From Cordilura impudica (taxonomy: Eukaryota; Arthropoda; Insecta; Diptera; Scathophagidae), in the NCBI GenBank assembly GCA_963682025.1, contig OY821517.1, positions 98,393,946 to 98,457,945 on the forward strand: a stretch of DNA of 64,000 nucleotides, in the 5' to 3' direction. Below are positions 22,640-34,869 of the stretch, piece after piece. The notes under the pieces were generated by a model. That model saw nothing but the letters and a program-made list of their open reading frames with translations, was not told the origin of the DNA and ran no database searches. The position numbers and the translations under genes were made by a program. Every line of letters begins with the position of its first letter. The stretch's first letter is position 1.

Positions 22640-23700
22640 TTGTTTGTTTGACCGCTATACAAATTTTTATTTTTCAACAGATTTTCCTGAAATTTTGTAC
22701 ACATGATCTCTATACCCTAGGAAAGGTCGCCATATACTTTTTACTGGCCACGCCTACTTTCACGCCCACTTTTTATGTAAAATTCATTTTCTGTTTTATT
22801 CATATTTGTTCACTATACAAATTTTTATTTGTTAACAGATTTCTCTGAAATTCGGTACACACGATCCCTGTACCCCACCTAAGGTCACGATATACTTTTT
22901 ATCGACCACGCCTACTTTTACGCCCACTTTCTATAAAAATTATTATTTTTCAACGGATTTCTCTGAATTTTGGTACACACGATCTGCGTACTCCAGTAAA
23001 GGTCGCCATATGCTTCGTACCGGCCACGCCTACTTTAACGCCCACTTTTTGTATACAATTCATTTTGTTTTTTTGGTATATTTGGTATATATTTTATTTT
23101 TCAACCGATTTCTCTGAAATTTGGTACACATGACCTTTCTGCTCCACGGAAGGTCGACATATTCTTCGTACCGGTCACGCCTACTGTTACGCCCACTTTT
23201 CGTAACCCATTTTTTTTTAAACGGATTTCTCTGAAATTTGCTACGCACGATCTCTGTACTCCAGACAGATCGCCATATAATTCTTGCCGGCCACGCCTAC
23301 TTCTACGCCCACTTTTTATACAAAATTAATTTTCTGTTTTTTGGTATATTTGTTCACTATAAAAATTTTTTATTTTTCTAGGGATGTCTAAAATTTGGTC
23401 ACACGATCTACAGGGAAGGTCACCATATGCTTCTTACAGTCCACGCCTACTTTGCGCCAACTTCTATGTATATAAAACTTATTTTTTTTCCTTTTATTTG
23501 TTTCTTTATTTGGTTGCTATACAAACTTTTATTTTTCAATGGCTTTCTCCGAAATTTAGTACATATTCCAGGGATTTTTACCGACCACGCCTACTTTTAC
23601 GCCCAATTTTGATATAAAATTCACATTTTGTTGTGTGGTATATTTCTTTCCTATACAAATTTGTATTTTTCAACGGATTTCTCTGAAATTTGGTGTACAC
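22640..23700 (+). repeat. ~160 bp minisatellite of Helitron N2
   Basis: About seven degenerate units. Each holds CTATACAAATTTTTATTTTT, CAACGGATTTCTCTGAAATT, a GGTACACACGATCT block, GGTCGCCATAT, and a CCACGCCTACTTTTACGCCC motif, then CATTTTCTG. The many 60-100 codon ORFs through it in two frames arise from the repeat unit lacking stops and are not genes. Confidence 0.85.
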
Positions 23701-24079
23701 GGAAAGAACTACACGGTGAACAAATTCCCCAAACTTAAAAAAAGGCACCCAAAAGAAATGAACAAATTCCCCATTTTTTTTTAATCGAAAGAAAAAATAA
23801 CTTACTCCCCAAATTCATTCCTAAATTTTTACATATTTTTATTTAATGAATTTTGTTAAATATTTATTTTAGTAAACATTTGCATACTGTTCTCAATATA
23901 TGTATGTCCTACAATAAATGCATTTAAAATGAGTATTCTTTTCAATAGCATCATTTCGTTGTGCGGAAGCTACGCGCACGGGGAATACAGCTTACTAGAA
24001 TATCGGAATGATCTGAAAAATATATTTTGACAATTAAATTAAATTGGCAACAGCTGCACAGCAGCACAGGTGTGGCTGC

Positions 24080-24450
24080 CAAATGCGCGGAAGCGGCGCG
24101 CGGCACCCGAACTCGGACGCGGACGTGACGGATGCGGATGCGACGCACTCTCGGAACACAGCTCAGCTAAAATATCGCAATGCTCTAAAAAATATGTTTT
24201 AGGAATTAAAATAAGTTAACGAGAACTAAGCGCCAGAACGAGTAGTAGCTGCGAGGAAGCGGCGCGAGGCGCGCGGACGCGGACGCGACGCGCTCGCGGA
24301 ACACAGCTCAGCAAAAATATCGCAATGATCTGAAAAATATATTTTGGCGATTTAAATAAGTTGACAACAACTGCGCGGCAGCACGGGTCTGGCTGCCAAA
24401 CGCGCGGAATCCAGCGCGACTCGCTCGCGGAACACGGCTTAATGAAATGT
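24080..24450 (+). repeat. GC-rich higher-order repeat block of Helitron N2
   Basis: Alternating GC-rich modules (GCGGCGCGCGGC, GGACGCGGACG, CGCTCGCGGAACACAGCTCAG) and AT-rich linkers (AAAATATCGCAATGATCTG). The block is strikingly CpG-rich in an otherwise strongly AT-rich window. Confidence 0.8.
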
Positions 24451-25094
24451 CGTATGGTAAATTTTATCTACATAAGTGAAATAATTACCTGTTGATCAAA
24501 ATAGGCCACACATATACTATAAGCAGTTGCTTAAAGAAACCTTGATTCCTTTAATTTGCGTACCATTCCGTTATATTTGATGTTTATAAATAAACGGAAA
24601 AAAATACTTAAAGCGGTTTCGCAACTTATTTTTGAAGCATTTTTGCTGCAGCATCTTATAAAAACTTCTAAATTAAAAAATCAAAAAATTTTTAATTGAA
24701 ATGAAAAATGGCAGTAAGCCCATACAAATTTTTGGGGAGAAAGTTCATTTTATTGGGGAATTTGTTAATTGGGGACTAAGTACTCAGCACCTGGTAAGCA
24801 TAGTGAACCATTTTTCAAGTCAAAGGCTTTTTATCCCGGCCAAGACCGGGTAAAAACAGCTATTTAGAATAAAAAAAAAACAACTATGATTCATATGCAT
24901 TTTTCGGATTTGATTTGAAATAGTTTTTATGCTAACTAAAGTCTTCACCCATGTTGCACAGAGGGTTGAAAGGCACGAAACTGAAGATTAATTCAGATAA
25001 GTCTTTGATTTATTATACAGTATTTTCTAGGTCTATTGATTAGTAAAACTAAGTACTTAAAAAATTAATATTCTTATTGTACACTTTTCTTTTT

Positions 25095-25366
25095 TCGTTT
25101 ATTATTATTGTGAATGAAGAAAACGAACTTACACACACCTTAACAAATTTTATAAACACACATAGAGCATTGTATAATTTTATGTATGTGTTAGTAGCAA
25201 CTTTTAATGTAATTCACTCAAACCAAAGTCAAAAATTTTAAAATCTGTAAGCCTGGTTAACAGCTTAAATATCTTTCAAAAAAATTTACGCTTCGTCAAA
25301 ACCGGGATAAAATGGTAGAGCAAACCATCGGTCACAAGAAATCGCCTAGCCTATTAATATTATAGA
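25095..25366 (-). mobile_element. Helitron N1, 5' half
   Basis: The 5' end is TCTATAATATTAATAGGC at 25366 on the minus strand, then the GATTTCTTGTGACCG and GTTAGTAGCAAC-region blocks out to about 25095. The hairpin and CTAG end are missing. Confidence 0.75.
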
Positions 25367-25635
25367 GGTAATGGGGATTCATTATTAGGTCATTATGTTT
25401 TCATTAATAACTTTTTTAAAAATAATGTTAGAGAAATGGGGATTTGAAGTAAATATGAAGCATTGTTAGTAGAATATGATAGCATCATCATTTTATTCCT
25501 TAAAATATACAGTTTTAATCTTATATACAATAGCAAAAACAATACTTATTTTTATCAACAAAAAACTGAGTGCTCACTCCTGATTGTTCTTAAAAAACCA
25601 ATTAGAGCACAATAATTTTTATAATTTAATACTTA

Positions 25636-26995
25636 CACTAGACGGCATAATTATTTTGACAAAAACAATATGATGCATTTTTCTTTCAATTTTTAGTTGT
25701 CTTTATAGAATATAATTATTTTTTTTTTTGTTCTGTTTAGATGTTGCTGATATAAACTAAAAAATAACTCAATAAAGTTTCTTTCATAAAAAATTAAAAA
25801 GATATGAACGAAAGTAATTTTTGAGACGTTGGCATAAGTATTTTGACAAGTTATTGTTATTAAAAAAAGAAGCTTAATATTTAACAAATGTATAGAAATT
25901 TGATTATGAGTTAATAAAATGTGTAGCCCCCTTAAGCTTCAATAACTTTTTGAAGGCGTCTTGGAGCTGAGTCCAGTAAATTTTCCAAAGGGAAGTGACC
26001 TCGTAAATTGTCTCTTCTTTGGTTTTATGTAAATAACCAATTCTTTTACGTTTGATAAGAGACCACGCGTTTTAAATGGAATTGAAGTCTGGACTTTGGG
26101 GTGGCCAGTCGAGAAGTAGCACCAACATCCTTCAAATATTTTGATATCATCCTGCTATTGTGGCATGGGGCATTGTCCTGTTGCAGGATATATGATTATT
26201 GGATCAACCTGTCACCGGAAGGAAAAGCTTTATCAGTTAGGGTGCTGAAATATTTACCTTGGTTCATCGAGCCGGCGATGGGAAGGCGAATCTTTTCAGC
26301 TTGTTCATATATTTTAAAATCTCCGTCTTTTAAACGTCGCCGAACACTATGCTCACTGACTGGATTCTTGGAGGACTGATTCCATTGATTTGCAGCAGAT
26401 TGAGGCTCTAGTTGAATATTTTTGTGAAATTCCCGCAGAAGGATTCGGTCTTCAATTAGCGTTGTTTTGCACTTAGCACCTGATTTAGGTAAGTGTCTGA
26501 TGTCATTGTGTTCCTTAATTTGTCAATTTGATAGTGCACTGTGCGGCGCGACAAATTAAATTCAATTACAACGTCTTTTATTGTGACGCCAGAATTAAAA
26601 TTGCCAATATTGAAGCTCTAGCAACACAGCCTAACTCAACGGTTTTTCCTATTGGCTCCAATAACTTTTATTAAATATTTTATTTGAATATTATAAAAAA
26701 TGTCAATAAAATTTAAATACCAAAGTTATTTGATTGTCACTTGCTAAACCATGCGCGAACACTGCCACAAAGGTTTTGACAAAATACTTATGCTACGAAA
26801 AATTTCGCTGTCTGCTTGCTTTCTTATCAGCAGAAAGGGAATGCAAAGCGTAAGCGACAAAATTGTGGGCATGCGTATAGCTATAAAATGGATTTAATTT
26901 TGAACATAACCCGCGGATCGTTAGTTCATGAAATCAAATGATCGGACAAGAAAACTTCCCAGTTGTGTATGTCAAAATAATTATGCCGACTAGTG
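25636..26995 (-). mobile_element. Tc1-like transposon with intact termini
   Basis: Terminal inverted repeats of about 25 bases: CACTAGACGGCATAATTATT at 25636 and its mirror AATAATTATGCCGACTAGTG ending 26995, with one mismatch. Both are flanked by TA, the target duplication of Tc1/mariner elements. Total 1,360 bp, normal for the family. The transposase inside is dead. Confidence 0.9.
25900..26780 (-). pseudogene. Tc1-like transposase, inactivated
   Basis: Minus-strand fragments: VVIEFNLSRRTVHYQIDKLRN (helix-turn-helix, about 26510-26575), ATIAG/VLLLDWPPQSPDFNSI (about 26085-26130), then NAWSLIKRKRIGYLHKTKEE and WKIYWTQLQDAFKKLLK (25935-26080). The third catalytic acid position after NSI is a stop (TAA for the usual GAA), and the reading frame is broken several times. 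The plus-strand 92-codon ORF at 26101 is only the opposite strand of this gene. Confidence 0.82.
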
Positions 26996-26997
26996 TA

Positions 26998-27600
26998 GTT
27001 TGAGGTCTTTTATTATTAGATATGGCTTCTAACCGTCTCTGAATTGATTTTAGCTAAATTTTTGATCAACTCCGCTGGAATTTTCGCTTATTCTTCCTTA
27101 GAACTTCGACCAGATCGTTTTTATTGCGAATTTCTCTTTCTCTTACATTTTTTTCCCCCTAATAATCCCAATGAATCTCCAGAATACAGATTCATTGTGG
27201 CTACCGAATTTATTACCAACCGAATTGCGATATTGCTAATAACCAATTTTTCGGTTCACGTTGATTATAGTTCTATTGCCTTAACAGTAAATATTTTATC
27301 ATAATAGAAAATCTGCAGATGGTATTTCATTTCTATTGATATAATCGAAAATACAGTTGTTCCAATTTAGAACAATTCGGTTGTCAAAGATTTTTTTGTG
27401 TGTATATAAAGTTTTTGAGCTTCAGACAATAAATATGGCCGCCCAGATCTCGACTCATGCGTCTACTTTTTTCTGTTTTTATTTTTGTCAATCATTTTCT
27501 TGACGATGGAATATGGTCTTTTACTATTTCCCTAATTTGTCTTATTGATTTTGCAATCGCGTAATTTAATTGTAATATTTTTTCCGGTGCGGTAGTCTCT
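26998..27600 (-). pseudogene. possible second Tc1-like remnant
   Basis: Just outside the termini of the 25636 element, the minus strand gives RSKEE-AKIPAELIKNLAKI (about 27040-27110) and, at 27440-27560, KRPYSIVKKMIDKNK and SRDLGGHICLK-like readings. These resemble the C-terminal tail and N-terminal linker of Tc1-like transposases. Weak; it could be unrelated. Confidence 0.35.
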
Positions 27601-27610
27601 TTATACCCCA

Positions 27611-29465
27611 CTAGCTGTTTTTACCCGGTCTTTCCCGGGATAAAAAGCCTTTGACTTGAAAAATGGTTCACTATGCTTACCAGGTGCTGAGTACTTAGTC
27701 CCCAATTAACAAATTCCCCAATAAAATTAACTTTCTCCCCAAAAATTTGTATGGGCTTACTGCCATTTTTCATTTCAATTAAAAATTTTTTGATTTTTTA
27801 ATTTAGAAGTTTTTATAAGATGCTGCAGCAAAAATGCTTCAAAAATAAGTTGCGAAACCGCTTTAAGTATTTTTTTCCGTTTATTTATAAACATCAAATA
27901 TAACGGAATGGTTCGCAAATTAAAGGAATCAAGGTTTCTTTAAGCAACTGCTTATAGTATATGTGTGGCCTAATTTGATCAACAGGTAATTATTTCACAT
28001 ATGTGGATAAAATTTACCATACGACATTTCATTAAGCCGTGTTCCGCGAGCGAGTCGCGCTGGATTCCGCGCGTTTGGCAGCCAGACCCGTGCTGCCGCG
28101 CAGTTGTTGTCAACTTATTTTAATCGCAAAAATATATTTTTCAGATCATTGCGATATTTTTGCTGAGCTGTGTTCCGCGAGCGCGTCGCGTCCGCGTCCG
28201 CGCGCCTCGCGCCGCTTCCTCGCAGCTACTACTCGTTCCGCCGCTTAGTTCTCGTTAACTTATTTTAATTCCTAAAACATATTTTTTAGAGCATTGCGTC
28301 ACATCCGCATCCATCACGCCCACGTCCGAGTTCGTGAATGTGAATTTTATATCAAAATTGGGAGTAAAAGTAGGCGTGGTCGGTAAAAATCATATGGCGA
28401 CCTTCCCTGGTATATGTACTAAATTTCGGAGAAAGCCATTGAAAAATAAAAGTTTGTATAGCAACCAAATAAAGAAACAAATAAAAGGAAAAAAATAAGT
28501 TTTATATACATAGAAGTTGGCGCAAAGTAGGCGTGGCCTGTAAGAATCATATGGCGACCTCTCTGGAGTACAGAGATCGTGTGTAGCAAATTTCAGAGAA
28601 ATCCGTTTAAAAAAAAATTGCGTTACGAACAAATGTACCAAAAAACAGAATATGAATTGTATACAAAAAGTGGGCGTAACAGTAGGCGTGACCGGTACGA
28701 AGAATATGTCGACCATCCCTGGAGCAGAGAGGTCGTGTTTACCAAATTTCAGAGAAATCGGTTGAAAAATAAAAGTTTGTATCGCGAACAAATATACCAA
28801 AAAACAAAATGAATTGTATACAAAAATGGGGCGTTAAAGTAGGCGTGGCCGGTACGAAGCATATGGCGACCTTTCCTGGAGTACACAGATCGTGTGTACC
28901 AAAATTCAGAGAAATCCGTTGAAAAATAAAAATTTGAATAGCAAACGAATATACCAAAAAACAGAAAACTAATTGTATACAAAAAGTGGGCGTAAAAGTA
29001 GGTGTGGCCGAAAGAATCACCCGGTGACCTGGCCTGGGATACAGAGATCGTGTATACCAAAATTCAGAGAAATCCGTTGAAAAATAATAATTTTTATAGC
29101 GAACAAATATACCAAAAAGCAGAAAATGAATTGTATATAAAAAGTGGGCGTAAAAGTAGGCGTGGTCAATAAAAGTATATGGTGACCTTAGGTGGAGTAC
29201 AGGGATAGTGTGTACCGAATTTCAGAGAAATCTGTTAACAAATAAAAATTTGTATAGTGAACAAATATGAATAAAACAGAAAATGAATTTTACATAAAAA
29301 GTGGGCGTGAAAGTAGGCATGGCCGGCAAAAAGTATATGGCGACCTTTCCTGGGGTATACAGATCGCGTGTACAAAATTTCAGGGAAATCGGTTGAAAAA
29401 TAAAAATTTGTATAGCGGTCAAACAAACAAACAAACTAACAGAAAATGAATTTTATATATATAGA
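27611..29465 (-). mobile_element. Helitron N2, complete copy
   Basis: The 3' end is CTAG at 27611 with hairpin CCCGGTCTTTCCCGGG; the 5' end TCTATATATATAAAATTC is at 29465. One GC-rich block (28035-28330) and about seven minisatellite units (28325-29450), opposite in orientation to the 22601 copy. Shorter than its neighbour because the GC-rich block is contracted. Confidence 0.82.
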
Positions 29466-32223
29466 CTAGCTGTTTTTACCCGGTCTTGCCCGGGATAAAA
29501 AGGCATTTGACTTGAAAAATGGTTCACTATGCTTACCAGGCGCTGAGTACTTAAAAATTTGTATGGGCAGTAAATTAATTTTTTTATTTCTATTCAAAAT
29601 TTTTTGATTTTTTAATTTAGAAGTTTTTTAAATGCTTCAAAAATAAGTTGCGAAACCGCTTTAAGTATTTTTTAAGTTTATTTATAAACATCAAATATAA
29701 CGGAATCGTTTGCAAATTAAAGGAATCAGAACTTTTAAAAATTGAATTACTTCATTCAATAAGTGATCATCATTGAGCAGAGACGTTAAATTCAAGTTTC
29801 AGAAATGAAATACTAATGCGACGTTTAATATTGTGTCGCAAGGTTTCTTTAAGCAACTGGTTATAGTATATGTGTGCTATTTTGATCAACAGGTAATTAT
29901 TTCACATACGTAGATAAAATTTATCATATGACATTTCACTAAGCTGTGTTCCGCGAGCGAGTCGCGCCCGATTCCTCGCGTTTGGCAGCCAGACCCGTGC
30001 TGCCGCGCAGTTGTTGTCAACTTATTTTAATCGCCAAAATATATTTTTCAGATCATTGCGATATTTTTGCTGAGCTGTGTTCCGCGAGCGCGTCGCGTCC
30101 GCATCCATCGCGTCTGCGTCCGCGCGCCTCGCGCCGCTTCCTCGCAGCTACTACCCGTTCTGCCGCTTAGTTCTCGTTAACTTATTTTAATTCCTAAAAC
30201 ATATTTTTTGGAGAATTGCGATATTTTAGCTGGGCTGTGTACCGAGAGTGCGTCGCGTCCGCATCCGTCGCGTCCGAGTCCGCGGTGGCGCACTGCTCGC
30301 CGCTTCCGCGCGTTTGGCAGCTACACCCGTGCTGCCGCGCAGTTGTTGTCAACTTATTTTAATCGCCAAAATATATTTTTCAGATCATTGCAATATTTTT
30401 GCTGAGCTGTGTTCCGCGAGCGCGTCGCGTCCGCATCCGTCGCGTCCGCGTCCGCGCGCCTCGCGCCGCTTCCTCGCAGCTACTACCCGTTCTGCCGCTT
30501 AGTTCTTGTTAACTTATTTTAATTCCTAAAACATATTTTTTAGAGCTTTGCGATATTTTAGCTGAGCTGTGTTCCGAGAGCGCGTCACGTCCGCATCCGT
30601 CGCGTCCGAGTCCGAGTCCGCGGTCGCGCGCCGCGCGCCGCTTCCGCACATTTGGCAACCACACCTGTGCTGCCGCGCAGCTGTTGCCAACTTATTTTAA
30701 TTGTCAAAATATATTTTTCAGATCATTCCGATATTCCAGCTAAGCTATATTCCCCGTGCTATTGAAAAGAAAACTCATTTTAAATGCATTTATTGTAGGA
30801 CATATATTGAGAGCAATATGCAAATGTTTACTAAAATAAATATTTAACAAAATTCATTAAATAAAAATATGTAAAAATTTAAGAATGAATTTGGGGATAA
30901 GTTCATTTTTTCTTTCGATTAAAAATAAAATGGGGAATTTGTTCATTTCTTTTGGGTGCCTTTTTTTAAGTTTGGGGAATTTGTTCACCGTGTAGTTATT
31001 TCCGTGTAAACCAAATTTCAGAGAAATCTGTTGAAAAGTACAAATTTGTATAGGGAAGAAATATACCACACAAAAATATGTGAATTTTATATGAAAATTG
31101 GGCGTAAAATTAAGCGTGGTCGGTAAAATTCATATGGCGGCCTTCCCTGGAATATGTACTATATTTCGGAGAAAGCCATTGAAAAATAAAAGTTTGTATA
31201 GCAATCAAATAAAGAAACAAATAAAAGGAAAAAAATAAGTTTTATATACATAGAAGTTGGCGCAAAGTAAGCGTGGCCTGTAAGAAGCGTATGGTGACCT
31301 TCCCTGTAGTATAGAGATCGTGTGACCAAATTTTAGACATCCCTCGAAAAATAAAAATTTCTATAGTGAACAAATATACCAAAAAACAGAAAATTAATTT
31401 TGTATAAAAAGTGGGCGTAGAAGTAGGCGCGGCCGGCAAGAATCATATGGCTATCTCTCTGGAGTACAGAGATCGTGTGTAGAAAATTTCAGAGAAATCG
31501 GTTGAAAAATAAAAATTTGTATAGCGAACAAATATACCAAAAAACAAAATGAATTGTGTACAAAAAGTGGGCGTTAAAGTAGGCGTGGCAGGTACGGAGC
31601 ATATGGCGACCTTTCCTGGAGTACAGAGATCGAGTGTACCAAATTTCAGAGAATTCCGTTGAAAAATAAAAATTTGTGTAGCGAACATATATACCAAAAA
31701 ACAGAAAACGAATTGTATACAAAAAGTGAGCGCAGAAGTAGGCGTGGCCGGTAAGAATCATGTGGCGACAATTCCTGATGTATGGAGATCGTGTGTAGCA
31801 AAATTCAGAGAAATCCGTTGAAAAATAATAATTTGTATAGCGAAAAAATATACCAAAAAGCAGAAAATGAATTGTATATAAAAAGTGGGCCTAAAAGTAG
31901 GCGTGGTCGATAAAAAGTATATGGTGACCTTAGCTGGAGTACAGGGATCGTGTGTACCGAATTTCAGAGAAATCTGTTAACAAATAAAAATTTGTATAGT
32001 GAACAAATATGAATAAAACAGAAAATGAATTTTACATAAAAAGTGGGCGTAAAAGTAGGCGTGGCCGGTAAAAAGTATATGGCGACCTTTCCTGGGGTAT
32101 AGAGATCGTGTGTACAAAATTTCAGGAAAATCCGTTGAAAAATAAAAATTTGTATAGCGGTCAAACAAACAAACAAACAAACAAACAAACAAACAAACAG
32201 AAAATGAATTTTATATATATAGA
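29466..32223 (-). mobile_element. Helitron N2, complete copy with expanded GC block
   Basis: The 3' CTAG lies at 29466, directly abutting the 5' TC of the preceding copy with no spacer. The 5' end TCTATATATATAAAATTC is at 32223 after an A, followed by nine GTTT units. Carries the longest GC-rich block (29940-30700) and minisatellite units 31010-32160. All ORFs inside are repeat-derived. Confidence 0.82.
29940..30700 (-). repeat. expanded GC-rich higher-order repeat
   Basis: Two module types alternate. One has GTTGTCAACTTATTTTAATC and TTTTTCAGATCATTGCGAT; the other has CGTTAACTTATTTTAATTCC and TTTTTTAGAG. Each is followed by GCTGAGCTGTGTTCCG and a run of GCGTCCGCATCCGTCGCG variants. About four to five modules, against two to three in the other copies. 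Confidence 0.82.
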
Positions 32224-33290
32224 TTACCAAATTAAATTCTAGGCGATGTGTGAGCGATTGCACTTGGTGTTATTTAATATAAGTTACACGTTAGTGATAA
32301 CAAGTGGGATAATAATAATTGGACGTTGCCAACCATACATCCTTTACTGTTTTATTGTAAAATTGTTACTGGTGTCTGAAACCGAAGTTGTTTTTTTAGT
32401 GTTAAAGATAAAATAAAATGAAAGAAAAACTTTTTTTCATCTTCTAGTAATACAGCAATAACTTTTATTTTTTCTTGCTTAAAGTGAATGTGATTTCCAA
32501 AGATCTGGTTGTTTTTATAGCAATTTTATATTTCTGAAACTTTTTAGCACGTTAAGAATTGTTTTCGTTTTTCATTATTACACCAAACTGGCAAAGGGAA
32601 ACACAATTTCCAAATTTAAATGTCTTACAAGCAACGGAAAAGTAAAACAAATTCTCTTTTATTTGAATTTAAACACAACATTGTTTATAGTTTATACTTT
32701 TGTTTGTAACATTTTGACCAGAAATTTAAGAAAGGATTTTTTTGTGGGCTTTTATTGTATGTGGTGTTAAGTTGACCCCCCGTGATTAAAGGATACATGT
32801 AGTTTATATTAAATGCTGTTGGTTTTTTCTGTTATCCTTTAAATAGCTTTTTCAAACTGTGCAGCATATTATGTAACCATACTTCCGATTCAATTAAAAT
32901 TTTGTATCCAATGGTGATTTTCAATATCCGTTTCCTGTGTGGCGGACAAAGTCGTTTTTTTTTTTATTATTAAAATGAAAAAACATATTGATTAAATACA
33001 CACACAGTATCACTTTAATCGCTATATTCATACTGACGTGTGAGATTATTTGACGTAATGAATGTTATTAACTAACGCATCGTTTATTTAAGTTTAAGCA
33101 ATTTAATAAAAATGTTTAAATCTTTAAAATTTAATCACGTTTAATTCAGTAGCCAGAAAGTTTGGTGATAACTAATTTAGTTTAAGACTCAGCCGATCGT
33201 TCATATCTTAAAATTTTGTTACTTTTAAAGGAACACTGATTTTTTCGTAGTAAGGTTATGTAAAAAAAAAATTGTATAACATTGGAACGA
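32224..33290. other. no recognised gene
   Basis: AT-rich; no ORF above 60 codons with a recognisable motif and no element ends seen. Confidence 0.5.
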
Positions 33291-33299
33291 AATACGTAT

Positions 33300-34815
33300 A
33301 TAATACTGTTATGTAGAATACTGTTGAGACAAAATATTGATCAAAAAAATTTTAAAAATCCTGCTTTTCATAACACTGTCTTACAAAATACTGCGTGTCA
33401 TAAAACTGTTTTACAAAATACTAGATATTACAATAAAACAGTATACAAGATACTGTAAAGTAGAAATGCTGCTTTACAATATTCATTTTATTAAAAACAC
33501 CTTCAACGAAAATATATAATTTTCAAAAATTAACAAAAACATTTAACATAAATTAATTTCAATGCATTTCATAAACTTAAACTAGTACAAGATTTTTTGC
33601 AATTCGCTTTAGGTAGCCTGTTTGGCTTAATTCCCACCTTTTTCTTGTAACTCTTTTAAAGTTTGTGTACGCTTTTCTTTTCTTTAAGTTTATGCAACGT
33701 CTTTCTCAATGCGCGCGTTATGATATGGTATTTTCAGCTACCACGACCTCATTACCCAACTGCCTGATAACGTAGTATAATCCTGACTTTCTGCGCCCAA
33801 CAACAGCTTTCAGTATTCTATGCCAAGCTTCCACACTATTTTGAGTTCTTGGGTAGGATTTCTTACTGTCATCCTAAACCGACCAAAATCTTTCAGGATA
33901 CTTTGGGTGATACGAGCCCTTGGCGTAGGTTTTTTCAAACCAAATGCACAGTTTAAGCAAATTTTCATCTTCATAAGTACTGCTAAGACTACAGTAGTAC
34001 TTTGAGATGTCACTAGATGGCACAAAAGCTAAGGCTTTCAGCATTCTCACTTTTAATGCAAAATCTCCTTCGTTACCATATTTTCGACTCAATCTGTAAT
34101 ACATTTGTTAATGCTATAATGAATTAATTCTACTATGTTATACTACCTCTCTTTTCGAAGTCGCTGCCATATTATTTGGCTGAAATGGAAAAAGCATCCT
34201 TGAGTTTGTGCTCTTGAAAATCAGAGCTGAATTGCCTTCGCAAAACCTACTTCAAAATCACTTACAATTTTGGTAGGATTTCGCCGATCTTTAATAGCTC
34301 CTTAAAAAATGCAGTGTACATGGATGTCGATTTTTTAGTCATTAGATAGAATGCTAATGGCACTGCTTCGCCTTCCACTCTACCATGTACAGAGAATAAT
34401 TGCCGCATAAATGGTGGAAGAACGTCAAATGTTCCGTCTACCAGCCAATAATCACTGTTTTGAAGCAATTTTATAGATGTATGCGTAGCCTTACCTATCA
34501 TACAGTCATTATTGGTCATTATATCAGACTAAATAAACATCTCTCTATCCACAACATTTGTATGTAAGAGGAATGTCTATGTCTTAAATATTCTCCGGTT
34601 CTTGAAGGTTTTTGTAAAAATAAAGCAAAGACGCACGCGCTTTTTTGCTTTATTTTTACAAAAATTTTCGCCGCCTAGTAAAGCAGGATTTTGCAAAACA
34701 CTGTTGCGTCATACAGTATTTTGAATAACAGAATTGTGAAATGCAGTATTTTGTGAAACAGTATTACGAAAAGTAGGATTTTAAAGACAGGATTTTGTTA
34801 TACACAGGATTTCGA
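33300..34815 (-). mobile_element. MULE-like transposon with repeat-filled inverted ends
   Basis: The left part (33300-33480) and right part (34675-34815) contain many degenerate copies of an ACTGTTTTACAAAATACTG-like unit, in opposite orientation on the two sides, flanking a MULE-type transposase. Exact termini and target duplication could not be placed. Confidence 0.6.
33740..34519 (-). pseudogene. MULE transposase fragment
   Basis: Minus-strand 85-codon piece 34519-34262 with YWLVDGTFDVLPPFMRQLF, SVHGRVEGEAVPLAFYLM and KSTSMYTAFFKELLK: the first catalytic Asp (DGTF) and following core of the MULE domain. A gap follows where the second acid should be. Downstream frames (34104-33810) give ENLLKLCIWFEKTYAKG, PERFWSVRMTV and RTQNSVEAWH-type sequence (about 33825-33850), the E-containing end of the core (NSVEAWHRIL), then VVGRRKSGLYYVI in another frame to about 33770. 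The order fits the FLYWCH/MULE proteins of insects. Frameshifted and missing the middle. Confidence 0.78.
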
Positions 34816-34869
34816 CCCGAACCCACTTGCTTTATACTCTGGCAATTATTTAATTTCTTTAGAAAGTAA

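Larger units (their letters stand above)
22601..24863 (+). mobile_element. Helitron-like element, family N2, complete copy
   Basis: Starts TCTATATATATAAAATTT after an A, then a (GTTT)n tract, ~1.0 kb of ~160 bp minisatellite units, a spacer with ATTCCCCATTTTTTTTTAA, a GC-rich repeat block (24080-24450), an AT-rich 3' part, and a terminal hairpin CCCGGCCAAGACCGGG followed by TAAAAACAGCTA before T. TC start, hairpin and CTRR-like end (here CTAT, elsewhere CTAG) mark it as Helitron-like. No helicase or Rep gene is present, so it is non-autonomous. Confidence 0.78.

Noticed and set aside
26101..26379. Plus-strand 92-codon ORF MASREVAPTSF...
   Set aside because: Opposite strand of the Tc1-like transposase catalytic region.
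28039..30502. Arg/Ala/Ser-rich ORFs such as MFRERVA... within the GC-rich blocks
   Set aside because: They are translations of the GC-rich tandem repeat, occur in several frames and on both strands of homologous copies, and change with module number.
22636..32192. Many 60-130 codon ORFs with IQIFIFQ and HDLYTPGK motifs on both strands
   Set aside because: Repeat units of the ~160 bp N2 minisatellite happen to lack stops in two frames; no start context, and the motif recurs at unit length.
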